In this document: positions 1-10,243 of the stretch, piece after piece
Position numbering within the stretch: position 1 is the stretch's first letter
Layout: every line of letters starts with the position of its first letter
NCBI RefSeq assembly: GCF_905171765.1
Contig: NC_053389.1
Coordinates: forward strand, 399,576,645 to 399,640,644
From: Bufo bufo
Taxonomy: Eukaryota > Chordata > Amphibia > Anura > Bufonidae
Direction of reading: 5' to 3'
DNA length: 64,000 bases
Program-made: the position numbers and the translations under genes
Notes under the pieces: generated by a model
Databases searched by the model: none
Seen by the model: the letters and a program-made list of their open reading frames with translations, nothing else
What the model was told of the DNA's origin: nothing

Positions 1-11
1 TTCCTCAGACC

Positions 12-747
12 TTGAAAAAATCCTATAGATGTCAAAAAAGTGAAGACCTTGCTGAGGAGGACAAAAAACCTACTGTTTTTATTACTAACTACAGTAGAGA
101 ATATCCACACATATGCAGAATTATCCGTAAACATCTCTCTGTCCTCAATACGATGAGGAGTGGAGAGATGTGGTGTCTGCGGGTATCAGGTGCATATCCA
201 AGAAAGCACCTACGGTGGGGAAAAAACTCAGCCCCAGCCTGTTTACTGATACCATTCCTCGGGCATGTTCCTGGCCAAAAACTACTGGCAATTATAAATG
301 TGGACGTAAGAAATGCATTTGCTGCCGATACATGTGTGTCACTAAGGAGGTCACATCTACAGTGAATAACATCAGATACACTCTAAAACAATACATCAAC
401 TGTAATACGGAGTTTGTTGTGTACGTTATTACATGCAGAATCTGTAAAGTTCAATATGTTGGATGCACTGTAAATGAGCTGAAAATACGTGTCATAAAAC
501 ATCTTAGTGATATTCCTCATTTTCAGACTCGCAATGTATCGGCAGCGACTTTCCACTTCGCCACTGTTCACAGAGGTGACGCATCTGCGTTTTGTACACA
601 GGGGATTGAAGTGGTTTCATTGCCCATAAGAGGAGGGGACCGCAGACAAAAACTCCTTAGCAGGGAAACCTTTTGGATGTTTTCACTTGATACCTGCATG
701 CCAAAGGGGTTAAATAGAAAGCATGACCTCACTCTGCAATACAGCTA
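12..747 (+). pseudogene. Penelope-like element C-terminal fragment with GIY-YIG endonuclease
   Basis: Two overlapping frames (12-365 and 170-748) together resemble the C-terminus of a Penelope-like retroelement protein. The first frame has the F-T-N-Y...ICRIIRKHLSVLN stretch that follows the reverse transcriptase. The second has a Cys cluster (CGRKKCICC) and then a GIY-YIG-like core, with VVYVITC followed about ten residues later by YVG, then an Arg and a KH pair. In this family the GIY-YIG nuclease nicks target DNA for target-primed reverse transcription. The frame changes between about 145 and 185, so the copy is frameshifted. The reverse transcriptase lies outside the window or is lost, so the copy is 5'-incomplete here. 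The frame closes at the TAG at 746-748, where another repeat begins. The family call rests on motif order; which PLE clade it belongs to is not determinable. Confidence 0.75.
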
Positions 748-1243
748 GGGCTACTTTCGCACCGGCGCTTCGGTGTCCGCCTGTGGGGCCCATATTGGGG
801 CTCTCACGGGCGGCCCCGGGCGGATTGGTTTGGCCCCAATGCATTCTGGATGGATGCGGATCCGTTCGGAGTGCATCAGTTTGGCTTTGTTCCGCCTTCA
901 TTCCGCTCTGGAGGCGGACCCTGGGGTGCTGCTTGCAGCATTTTGGTGTCCGCCTGGCCGTGCAGAGTCAGGCGGATCCGTCTTGACTTGCAGTGTGGGT
1001 CGGTGGGGACGGATCCTTTTGACGTTAACTCAATGTGGTGCGGTTGCAGGCGGATCCGTCCCCTGTTGACTTTCGGTGTGGGGTCGGGACGGGTCCGTCT
1101 GACTAACAATTGGATTTAAACTTTTTTACATAGAATGCAGACGGATCCGTTCTGAACGGATGCCATAGTTTGCATTTATAGGTGTGGATCCGTCTGTGCG
1201 GATGGCAGACGGATCCGCACCTAACGCAGGTGTGAAAGTAGCC
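748..1243. mobile_element. GC-rich non-autonomous DNA element with short inverted termini
   Basis: The ends are inverted repeats of about 14 bp: GGGCTACTTTCGCAC at the left and its near-complement GTGTGAAAGTAGCC at the right. TA plus a purine flanks both ends, which resembles the 3-bp target of PIF/Harbinger elements, but the superfamily is not proven. The interior is much richer in GC than its surroundings and carries seven GGATCC hexamers, most in the palindrome CGGATCCG. It appears to sit between the PLE coding end and the PLE 3' tail. No convincing coding region: the short frames inside are by-products of GC content. Confidence 0.6.
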
Positions 1244-1245
1244 TA

Positions 1246-1545
1246 AGATTTGTTCATTATGTGTATGTATGCGTCACCTGTGATACTGGATCTCCTCCCC
1301 TGGACCGCTGAATGGTTCCCATTCCAGGCTCCAGGTGCGGACACTTTGCTGATTAGAGGGGGTTGGACCTTGTGCTACATAAAAAGGAATAGTTTTAATA
1401 TGTGTGTTATGTCTTGATGAAGGGCTGGATTCTGTAGCACGAAACATGTTACTGTACACCTTTTTCCTGTGATTTTGGTGGATTTTATACGATGAGCCAA
1501 TAAAGAACTACTTTTTACTCCACAAGAAGCTGGTTTCTCTCTTTC
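1246..1545 (+). mobile_element. Penelope-like element 3' tail
   Basis: This stretch continues the PLE after the insertion at 748-1243. It contains CTTGATGAAGGG at 1413, then CACGAAACATGTT at 1439-1450 and an AATAAAG at about 1500. That order (a GATGA core, a short hairpin, GAAAC with a small palindrome, then AATAAAG) is the layout of PLE pseudo-LTR and 3' regions, which are known to carry hammerhead ribozymes. The core here is degenerate (TTGATGA for CTGATGA). No coding frame continues into it. The 3' border is uncertain because a Tc1 element begins at 1569. Confidence 0.5.
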
Positions 1546-1568
1546 TACTGTATGAAAGACGGTATGTA

Positions 1569-2507
1569 CAGTACAGACCAAAAGTTTGGACACACCTTCT
1601 CATTCAAAGAGTTTTCTTTATTTTCATGACTATGAAGGCATCAAAACTATGAATTAACACATGTGGAATTATATACATAACAAACAAGTGTGAAACAACT
1701 GAAAATATGTCATATTCTAGGTTTTTCAAAGTAGCCACCTTTTGCTTTGATTACTGCTTTGCACACTCTTGGCATTCTCTTGATGAGCTTCAAGAGGTAG
1801 TCCCCTGAAATGGTCTTCCAACAGTCTTGAAGGAGTTCCCAGAGATGCTTAGCACTTGTTGGCCCTTTTGCCTTCACTCTGCGGTCCAGCTCACCCCAAA
1901 CCATCTCGATTGGTTTCAGGTCCGGTGACTGTGGAGGCTAGGTCATCTGGCGCAGCACCCCATCACTCTCCTTCATGGTCAAATAGCCCTTACTTTCAAA
2001 GTTTTCCCAATTTTTCGGCTGACTGACTGACCTTCATTTCTTGAAGTAATAATGGCCACTCGTTTTTCTTTACTTAGTATTTGTATTATGGCAAGAAAAA
2101 AGCAGCTAACAGTCTATTCAGTAGGACTATCAGCTGTGTATCCACCTGACTTCTCCTCAACGCAACTGATGGTCCCAACCCCATTTATATGGCAAGAAAT
2201 CCCACTTATTAAACCTGACAGGGCACACCTGTGAAGTGAAAACCATTTCAGGGGACTACCTCTTGAAGCTCATCAAGAGAATGCCAAGAGTGTGCAAAGC
2301 AGTAATCAAAGCAAAAGGTGGCTACTTTGAAGAACCTAGAATATGACATATTTTCAGTTGTTTCACACTTGTTTGTTATGTATATAATTCCACATGTGTT
2401 AATTCATAGTTTTGATGCCTTTAGTGTGAATCTACAATTTTAATAGTCATGAAAATAAAGAAAACTCTTTGAATGAGAAGGTGTGTCCAAACTTTTGGTC
2501 TGTACTG
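1569..2507 (-). mobile_element. Internally deleted Tc1-like transposon, copy 1
   Basis: The termini CAGTACAGACCAAAAGTTTG and its complement are flanked on both sides by TA, the Tc1/mariner target. Long inverted arms of more than 200 bp carry the 3' end of the transposase gene in both directions. The minus-strand frame at 1710-1904 gives a DDE transposase C-terminus (MVWGELDRRVKAKG ... AVIKAKGGYF) and the N-terminal coding end lies near 2050. The centre of the gene is missing: the junction is near 1992-1996, where the coding sequence before the catalytic core joins the sequence just before the last catalytic block. The element cannot make transposase and would depend on an intact relative. Confidence 0.9.
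1710..1904 (-). pseudogene. Tc1 transposase C-terminal remnant
   Basis: A 64-residue frame matching the last block of a Tc1 transposase. It begins just after the third catalytic Glu motif (NPIE-MVWGELDRR) and runs to the natural C-terminus KGGYFEKPRI. It lies in the left arm of the deleted element at 1569-2507. The DDE core upstream is deleted, so it is not functional. Confidence 0.85.
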
Positions 2508-2509
2508 TA

Positions 2510-2732
2510 TATCCAAGAATAGTGCAAGAAATCTAATAAGGAGATGCATATCGAGGTTTGCTGTGGTGCACCCGAGATGGCCTTGGTGGAGTAAAAGCTG
2601 TTAGCTTGTGCGTCCACTAGATAGATAGTGGACGCTCTTGTTAACTAGAATAGATGGTTGCAGCTAATCCGGGCCTGGCTTTTACTGGGAGTAAGTAAGC
2701 AAAGAGCTCGGTGGGTGCTCTATATATATATA
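2510..2732. other. Spacer between two Tc1 copies, ending in a TA microsatellite
   Basis: About 220 bp separates the two opposite-facing Tc1 copies. It holds a small inverted repeat (GTCCACTAGATAGATAGTGGAC, near 2613-2634) and ends in (TA)n at 2721-2734, the insertion target of the second copy. No coding signal is visible. Confidence 0.6.
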
Positions 2733-2734
2733 TA

Positions 2735-3673
2735 CAGTACAGACCAAAAGTTTGGACACACCTTCTCATTCAAAGAGTTTTCTTTATTTTCATGACTATG
2801 AAAATTGTAGATTCACACTGAAGGCATCAAAACTATGAATTAACACATGTGGAATTATATACATAACAAACAAGTGTGAAACAACTGAAAATATGTCATA
2901 TTCTAGGTTCTTCAAAGTAGCCACCTTTTGCTTTGATTACTGCTTTGCACACTCTTGGCATTCTCTTGATGAGCTTCAAGAGGTAGTCCCCTGAAATGGT
3001 TTTCACTTCACAGGTGTGCCCTGTCAGGTTTAATAAGTGGCATTTCTTGCCTTATAAATGGGGTTGGGACCATCAGTTGCGTTGAGGAGAAGTCAGGTGG
3101 ATACACAGCTGATAGTCCTACTGAATAGACTGTTAGAATTTGTATTATGGCAAGAAAAAAGCAGCTAAGTAAAGAAAAACGAGTGGCAATCATTACTTTA
3201 AGAAATGAAGGTCAGTCAGTCAGCCGAAAAATTGGGAAAACTTTGAAAGTAAGGGCTATTTGACCATAAAGGAGAGTGATGGGGTGCTGCGCCAGATGAC
3301 ATGGCCTCCACAGCCACCGGACCTGAACCCAATCGAGATGGTTTGGGGTGAGCTGGACCGCAGAGTGAAGGCAAAAGGGCCAACAAGTGCTAAGCATCTC
3401 TGGGAACTCCTTCAAGACTGTTGGAAGACCATTTCAGGGGACTACCTCTTGAAGCTCATCAAGAGAATGTCAAGAGTGTGCAAAGCAGTAATCAAAGCAA
3501 AAGGTGGCTACTTTGAAGAACCTAGAATATGACATATTTTCAGTTGTTTCACACTTGTTTGTTATGTATATAATTTCACATGTATTAATTCATAGTTTTG
3601 ATGCCTTCATAGTCATGAAAATAAAGAAAACTCTTTGAATGAGAAGGTGTGTCCAAACTTTTGGTCTGTACTG
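2735..3673 (+). mobile_element. Internally deleted Tc1-like transposon, copy 2 (opposite orientation)
   Basis: Same termini as copy 1 (CAGTACAGACC...), flanked by TA at 2733-2734 and 3674-3675, and also 939 bp long. It is the reverse-complement arrangement of copy 1: a short antisense C-terminal arm at the left, the N-terminal coding end at about 3165-3240, then the same deletion junction (AACTTTGAAAGTAAGGGC at 3239-3256) and the full C-terminal block. Identical deletion breakpoints show that both copies descend from one defective master that was itself mobilised. Confidence 0.9.
3260..3532 (+). pseudogene. Tc1 transposase C-terminal remnant
   Basis: A 90-residue frame containing WPPQPPDLNPIEMVWGEL, which carries the third catalytic Glu of the Tc1 DDE triad, followed by the family C-terminus ending KGGYFEEPRI. 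The first two catalytic Asp residues were lost in the internal deletion. It is the sense counterpart of the remnant at 1710-1904. Confidence 0.85.
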
Positions 3674-3679
3674 TATATA

Positions 3680-5262
3680 CACTGCTCAAAAAAATAAAGG
3701 GAACACTTAAACAACACAATGTAACTCCAAGTCAATCACACTTCTGTGAAATCAAACTGTCCACTTAGGAAGCAACACTGAGTGACAATCAATTTCACAT
3801 GCTGTTGTGCAAATGGGATAGACAACAGGTGGAAATTATAGGCAATTAGCAAGACACCTCCAATAAAGGAGTGGTTCTGCAGGTGGTGATCACAGACCAC
3901 TTCTACGTTCCTATGCTTCCTGGCTGATGTTTTGGTCACTTTTGAATGTTGGCGGTGCTTTCACTCTAGTGGTAGCATGAGACGGAGTCTACAACCCACA
4001 CAAGTGGCTCAGGTAGTGAAGCTTATCCAGGATGGCACATCAATGCGAGCTGTGGCAAGAAGGTTTGCTGTGTCTGTCAGCGTAGTGTCCAGAGCATGGA
4101 GGCGCTACCAGGAGACAGGCCAGTACATCAGGAGACGTGGAGGAGGCCGTAGGAGGGCAACAACCCAGCAGCAGGACCGCTACCTCCACCTTTGTGCAAG
4201 GAGGAACAGGAGGAGCACTGCCAGAGCCCTGCAAAATGACCTCCAGCAGGCCACAAATGTGCATGTGTCTGCTCAAACGGTCAGAAACAGACTCCATGAG
4301 GGTGATATGAGGGCCCGACGTCCCTAGGTGGGGGTTGTGCTTACAGCCCAACACCATGCAGGACGTTTGGCATTTGCCAGAGAACACCAAGATTGGCAAA
4401 TTCGCCACTGGCGCCCTGTGCTCTTCACAGATGAAAGCAGGTTCACACTGAGCACATGTGACAGACGTGACAGAGTCTGGAGACGCCGTGGAGAAGGTTC
4501 TGCTGCCTGCAACATCCTCCAGCATGACCGGTTTGGCATTGGGTCAATAATGGAGTGGGGCGGCATTTCTTTGGAGGGCCGCACAGCCCTCCATGTGCTC
4601 GCCAGAGGTAGCCTGACTGCCATTAGGTACCGAGATGAGATCCTCAGACCCCTTTTGAGACCATATGCTGGTGCTGTTGGCCCTGGGTTCCTCCTAATGC
4701 AAGACAATGCTAGACCTCATGTGGCTGGAGTGTGTCAGCAGTTCCTGCAAGACGAAGGCATTGATGCTATGGACTGGCCCGCCCATTCCCCAGACCTGAA
4801 TCCAATTGAGCACATCTGGGACATCATGTCTCGCTCTATCCACCAACGTCACATTGCACCACAGACTGTCCAGGAGTTGCCAGATGCTTTAGTCCAAGTC
4901 TGGGAGGAGATCCCTCAGGAGACCGTCCGCCACCTCATCAGGAGCATGCACAGGTGTTGTAGAGAGGTCATACAGGCACGTGGAGGCCACACACACTACT
5001 GAGCCTCATTTTGACTTGTTTTAAGGACATTACATCAAAGTTGGATCAGCCTGTAGTGTGTTTTTCCACTTTAATTTTGAGGGTGACTCCAAATCCAGAC
5101 CTCCATGGGTTGAAAATTTGATTTCCTTTTTTTAAAATTTTTGTGTGATTTTGTTGTCAGCACATTCAACTATGTAAAGAACAAAGTATTTCAGAAGAAT
5201 ATTTAATTAATTCAGATCTAGGATGTGTTAATTTTGTGTTCCCTTTATTTTTTTGAGCAGTG
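3680..5262 (+). mobile_element. Full-length Tc1-like transposon, third in the cluster
   Basis: The termini CACTGCTCAAAAAAATAAAG (left) and the matching complement ending GAGCAGTG (right, 5262) bound 1.58 kb, the usual Tc1 size. The left TA is at 3678-3679. The right end runs into a TG/TA microsatellite, so the flanking TA appears two bases further out (5265-5266). The element abuts the second Tc1 across only six bases (TATATA), which indicates repeated insertion into the same TA-rich target. It carries one transposase gene at 3977-5002. Confidence 0.92.
3977..5002 (+). pseudogene. Tc1-like transposase with one in-frame stop
   Basis: A single frame of 341 codons plus stop, the normal Tc1 transposase length, interrupted only by a TAG at codon 117 (4325-4327). 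The start at 3977 (MRRSLQPTQ) is chosen because a paired-type helix-turn-helix follows at once ([10 protein letters not shown]...[19 protein letters not shown]). An Arg-rich linker comes next, then the catalytic domain. The triad is visible: Asp in VLFTDESRF, Asp in MQDNARPH and Glu in DLNPIEHIW, with exactly 34 residues between the second Asp and the Glu (DD34E). The enzyme would bind the inverted termini and cut and paste at TA. Either the copy is dead through one substitution, or rare readthrough could give full product. Confidence 0.9.
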
Positions 5263-5284
5263 TGTATATGTATATGTATATGTA

Positions 5285-5340
<56 letters not shown>
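5263..5340. repeat. TG/TA microsatellite
   Basis: Alternating TG and TA dinucleotides directly after the third Tc1 element, ending in an uninterrupted (TA)n of about 40 bp. TA repeats are natural Tc1 targets, which would explain the cluster upstream. Confidence 0.9.
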
Positions 5341-5342
<2 letters not shown>

Positions 5343-5479
5343 CTTGGCTTAACTCTTCTAACAGGGCTCCCATTCTAGGGAAGACACAGACCGTGTTGAG
5401 ATCGCTGGGAGCCACATCAGGACCTCTGACCAGATGTATGGTGTGAACTGATGAACTGTGACTTGTGTTTTAGAAAAGG

Positions 5480-5690
5480 GTACGACGAGAACTATGTGGT
5501 CAATTACGCTGCAGCTGCCTCTTTAACTAATCAGGATGGCACTATATAGCCGGTCATCATTGTTAATGGCAGTGTGCCACCTTCAATATCGCGTGGCCAT
5601 TAACAATGAAGACTGACTATACAGTGCGGTCCTAATAAGTTATAAACCAGGCAGCTGCGGCCTAACTGGCTGCGTAGTTCTCGACTGTAC
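5480..5690. mobile_element. Fold-back element with ~100-bp arms
   Basis: The arm at 5480-5580 (GTACGACGAGAACTATG...) is an imperfect inverted copy of the arm at 5590-5690 (...TAGTTCTCGACTGTAC). The two are separated by only about 10 bases, and the central TCATTGTTAATGGC / GCCATTAACAATGA pair is perfect. Near-palindromic, gene-free units of this size are typical fold-back MITEs. No clear target duplication was found, so the class is unassigned. Confidence 0.7.
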
Positions 5691-6530
5691 TTTGTATAGG
5701 TGTTGTTAATGAGATTTAAATAAACGTGTTCTTTCTTTAAAGCAAACTATTCAAAAGAGAATGAGAGAGACAGACGTTAGCTAGAGGGGAATGAGAATAA
5801 TGAGAACTGCTTAATTTGAAAAGTGAGCTACCACTTAAATGGAATGGCTAATCATAGTGTTTCAGTCAGTCTTTTAGAATATATAAGGTGGCGATGACAT
5901 CAGGGCTGCCAATGACAGTCTGATGTTGTAGTTGCCACTTTAATAAGACAGGCAGTCATTTGCAATCAGTGGATTACATTTATGTCTGTCAAATCTGGTT
6001 ACAAGTGAGTCTTGCACTGTTCATGTCATTTTATCTGCAAGGCAACCCTGAAGGGAGGTGCAGGCAAGGGACATATTTAGAAAACAATTTAGATAATAGT
6101 TTTAACTATGATAAAGCAAGAGTGTCGGCACAACTGTGAAACATCCGTAATCCCCTCAGCCATTCCAAAAATCTTTCTCTAACATTTTTTTTATTTTGGA
6201 ATAATTCATCTGCTTACTATACTTTCTGCTGCCTTCTTTTTATAAGGAGAGGTAATTATTTCCTGCTCATTAGTTTTGTTTGATTACAGGGTTATTTTTC
6301 CGTAATCAAGCATACGACTAATCTTCTGCGCAGATCTTTCTGCCCAGGAACTTCAGCAAGAAGTTTCTTGATGGAGATTTGAAATGTGCATTATCTGAAA
6401 AAAAAAAAAAAGCATCTGGAAAAAAAATCACATGAACATGCCGTCATGTGAGCATACCCTTATTTAGCAATAAAAGAAGCAGACAGTCCAAGCAGTGAGG
6501 AAGAAACTTCAGAGTCTTACATGCAGAGGA
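5691..6530. other. AT-rich DNA with no recognised feature
   Basis: About 840 bp, moderately AT-rich, with a poly-A run near 6400. I see no coding region, RNA gene or element ends. Short matches to amphibian repeats cannot be excluded by eye. Confidence 0.5.
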
Positions 6531-6538
6531 GGATTTGG

Positions 6539-6996
6539 CAGGGGCGGACTGGGAACTTAAAGTGGCCCTGGAAAAAAATAACTAAAAGTGGCCCCATGTT
6601 ATAGGCGGGTCCAAATTGACAGAAGGTGGGGCAACACAAGTAGGTGGCGTCAGCAATACCATAGCGAAAAATACTGTCTCATCAGAACTGTATACCATAT
6701 TGTAAAACAATATACTGCCCCAAAAGTGGACTCTGTTGTGGCCATCAATAGATGCCATTTTCTGTCCTCCTCCACTTGTCTCTGATTAGTATATGGAGCA
6801 GGGAACTTAGGAGGTGAGATGCGGCCATTCAGGAGGGCATGTGCGACAGCTGGCCATGTACATAAATACCTTATTCTCAAGCTTTAATTATCCCTGAGAG
6901 CTCATTATGTACCTGGCCAGTGACAGAGAGGAGGGCTTGGGCGGTATCAGCCCACCGGGAAATTTCCCTGTAAGGTCTATGGCCAATCCACCCATG
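6539..6996. mobile_element. Short non-autonomous hAT element with perfect 8-bp target duplication
   Basis: The left end CAGGGGCGGACTGG and the right end GGCCAATCCACCCATG are imperfect inverted repeats. GGATTTGG is duplicated exactly at 6531-6538 and 6997-7004. An 8-bp target duplication with CAGGGG-type termini is the hAT signature. The 458-bp body has no transposase, so it depends on a protein made elsewhere. Confidence 0.85.
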
Positions 6997-7154
6997 GGAT
7001 TTGGCCACCACATAGACCAAGCAGCTGGCAGCTGAGTCCCTCTGGCAGCAGCACCACATTTAGCTAGAGCTGAATCTGCAGGATGTGAATGGTGGATACA
7101 GTGGTGAAGCAGGGACCTGCAATGATGTTTTGGTGCAGGTATGCCTGATGAAGT

Positions 7155-7592
7155 GACCAGAGGCCAGACCTGAATCCGATTGAAAATCTGTGGGGTGATC
7201 TGAAGAGGACTGTGCACAGGAGATGCCCTCGCAATCTGACAGATTTGGAGTGTTTGTTCAAAGAAGAGTGGGCAAATCTTGCCAAGTCAAAATGTGCCAT
7301 GCTGATAGTCTCATACCCAAAAAGACTGACTGCTGTAATAAAATCAAAAGGTGCTTCAACAAAGTATTAGTTAAAGGATGTGCACACTTATGCAACCATA
7401 TTATTTTATTTTTATATTTTTTCTTCCCTCTACCTAAAAGATTTCAGTTTGTTTTTCAATTGAGTTGTACAGTTTATAGGTCAGATTAAAGGTGGAAAAA
7501 GTGCTGAAATGATTTATCTTTGTCTCATTTTTTTACATCACAGAAACCTGACATTTTAACAGGGGTGTGTAGACTTTTTATATCCACTGTAC
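7155..7592 (+). mobile_element. Tc1-like 3' remnant (different family)
   Basis: An open frame from 7155 to the TAG at 7368-7370 encodes the last 71 residues of a Tc1 transposase: PDLNPIENLWGDLKR with the catalytic Glu, then the family tail ending SKGASTKY. It is followed by about 220 bp of AT-rich 3' flank and a terminal sequence (TGTGTAGACTTTTTATATCC) ending near 7590. The 5' two-thirds, including both catalytic Asp residues, are absent. This family differs from the three copies at 1.6-5.3 kb. Confidence 0.85.
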
Positions 7593-10243
7593 ATGCTATG
7601 ACATAGCTCTAGGACACAGCTCTGCCTTCAACTTGCTGATTTATAGCACTGTCAATCAAGGGGAAGGAGATATGGGCAGACCACGGGGATGTTACAAAAA
7701 GTAGTGCACCAAGGATTCAGCCCAACCCCCGACGCTCCAACATGCAAATTTTCATATGAATAAGAATGCAGATACAGTATCTCTGCAGCTGTCTAACATA
7801 CAGACAAAATAATCAGGTATCATTTTAATCAGCATGATCAACCTTGCCAGGCTTAATAGATTGATCATGCTGACAGAGGTCTGTGCTTACTGTGCAGTAC
7901 ATGAATGATCAGGTGTCTGTCTAGCAGTAGACCTTGAACTTATTGCTAATGATGTCATTAACAATAACATACAAGGCTGTGCAGTTATCTCTGTTCCTTT
8001 TCAAGACCAATTTCTCTGCTCTCCTTACCCTGCTCCTCATATCATTGTGTCTGAGGTTTCTCCTGAGCTTCCTCAGGAACTTTGGAACTAATTTCTCTAT
8101 AAAACAGCGAGGGACCTGGAAAGCATCAGACTCAGAACAGCAGTGAGGGGGAATCGGTAAGGTGAGTATTGCTTGTTTCAACTTTTTTACCCATTTTATC
8201 TTTTCTGTACAATTTTAGCCACTGAAAAAGCCCTTTAAGAAAATAATAAGTGCAATATAAATTCCCAGTAGGGGGGATTGAGCTATTTTTACACTAGTGT
8301 TATGGCTTGTGTTTATGATGGAGCAAAGATAACTTTGACAATTTTTCACACTAGAACATTTTAAGCTGCCCCTATTTAGTGTGGTGTTAGGTCCCAACAT
8401 GCCATGCATATCAAATATTTTAGGAATACATGGGGGCGGAGAGCAATCATGCAATTATTAGGTCTCTACTCCTCTGGTGTCATTAAGCACTCGATGGGTC
8501 CTACTATCATGTGGACCTGCCAATTATAGATGCTGTTATATTTCTGACCAGTTTTTTGCCAATTTAGGCCAGACCTTTTGTTTTTTGCAAAAGTTGCTTA
8601 CATATAGGGCAGGATTAAGATACAGAACAATTATTCACTAGGGAATATTAAAGCACCGTACAACAAACCTGTGGAGAACATGGACTGCAGTGTCAACCAT
8701 CTGTATACTAGGAATTTGCATTACTACTTGTCACCTTGGACTAGACACTATAAACTGGATTGGGATATTGCTGAGAAAGCAAAGTCTTTAAAACAAGGAA
8801 CTGGTGAACCAAACCACTAAAAACTAATAGGCTGCAATATTCAATCACTGGACATCCCAGGCTGGGATATAAAACCCAGAAACACAAGGGATCAGACACT
8901 AAACCATAGTATCCACTTAGGCAGGAATTAGGAAACACAACCAGGCCTATTGGATTATTTATCCAACTGGCTAAATAAGATGTGGCTGACAATGGGATGA
9001 AATGGCAAGACAGTAAAAGAAGATGTAGGAGAATGTACGTTCTAAAATACATTCATAGAAAAATGTGCATATTTCATCACAACTTTAAAAAAAGAACTAC
9101 TTTACATAGAATAAAATATTTTTATATTATTTTTTAGCCAATTTCATACTTCTTGGATATTAATTAAAACCATTCATAATAAAATCTGTACTGCACTATA
9201 GAAAAATATATTCAGACAATAAGAAAACATAATTTGAATTAAAAATTGAATTAGACACATTATTCACAAAACATTGGTGAAGATATATCCCTCATTATCC
9301 AGCCATTCAACTGGTTGTGCTTTGCTGAGTTGTGTTCTTTATCTCAGGTTTGCTGCTAGGAACATTAAGCAATAATGTGCATATGATGTAGTTGTGGAAA
9401 TGGCCTAATGAAAAAAATTAAAGGGAGGTGACCTTAAAATCATAAAAACAGACATGTCTTCATAAACTATTTGCAGCGGATACCTATATTTTTCTAAGGA
9501 TTTCCATTATTATAAGCATTCAGTCAGGGAAATTAATTACCACCTTGTCATGTTGGAGAGACTTGACAGAAAAGATCTTAATAAGCTGCCAATTCTATTC
9601 TATTTCATTATGCTAAGTGCGGCTGAGCCCACTAAATCAGAGAAACCTATTAGAGCAAGTAAATTTGTTTAATGAGATATATTTCTGATATGCAGTAGAT
9701 GTAGTAAAGAATCATATTTATTTCTTATTTCATCTAAAGTTGTTTCATTTCTTTTCAAATTAAAGAAAACCTGAAGAATGTGAATTATGGATTTGTCATC
9801 TGGTACAAAAATAATTCTGTGGGCCCATATAAAGGCATTGTGAGAATACTAAAACATATTTCTCTCGAAGACATTTTACTAGTCATCTGACTGGCTTTCT
9901 CAATTCAGGATAATGTTTTGATCATTTTTCTGCTGAAAGACAAACTTTTTCCAAAGTGTCTGTGTTACGGGCAGTGAGTGTGGACCCACTGCACCAACAA
10001 CTGGTTTGACTTTGGGCTAGTCCTGAGGGTGTTATCCTGGTGGTCCCCTGGTTTTCACCCTTTAGTCCTCATATACGGATCTGGCCTTTGCTGAAGGGAA
10101 GTCACCAGACTGCTACATCTTGAAAAAGTCCTGGTGTGGATGACCCACTGGGTTAGAGACACCCATGTAAAGCACCGAGAGGTCACACAATACATGAAGT
10201 CAGGGCAGGCAGAGTATGTGCAAATCTGCGAAATAGTCTAGGA
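7593..10243. other. AT-rich intergenic DNA, nothing recognised
   Basis: About 2.6 kb without a coding region above the random level, an RNA gene or clear transposon ends. A small inverted repeat (AGCATGATCAA / TTGATCATGCT) lies near 7830-7873. From about 9960 a GC-richer block beginning GTGTTACGGGCAGTGAG runs up to the hAT at 10244 and seems to resume after it at 11840. It may be an unclassified long repeat, possibly LTR-derived, split by that hAT. Confidence 0.5.
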
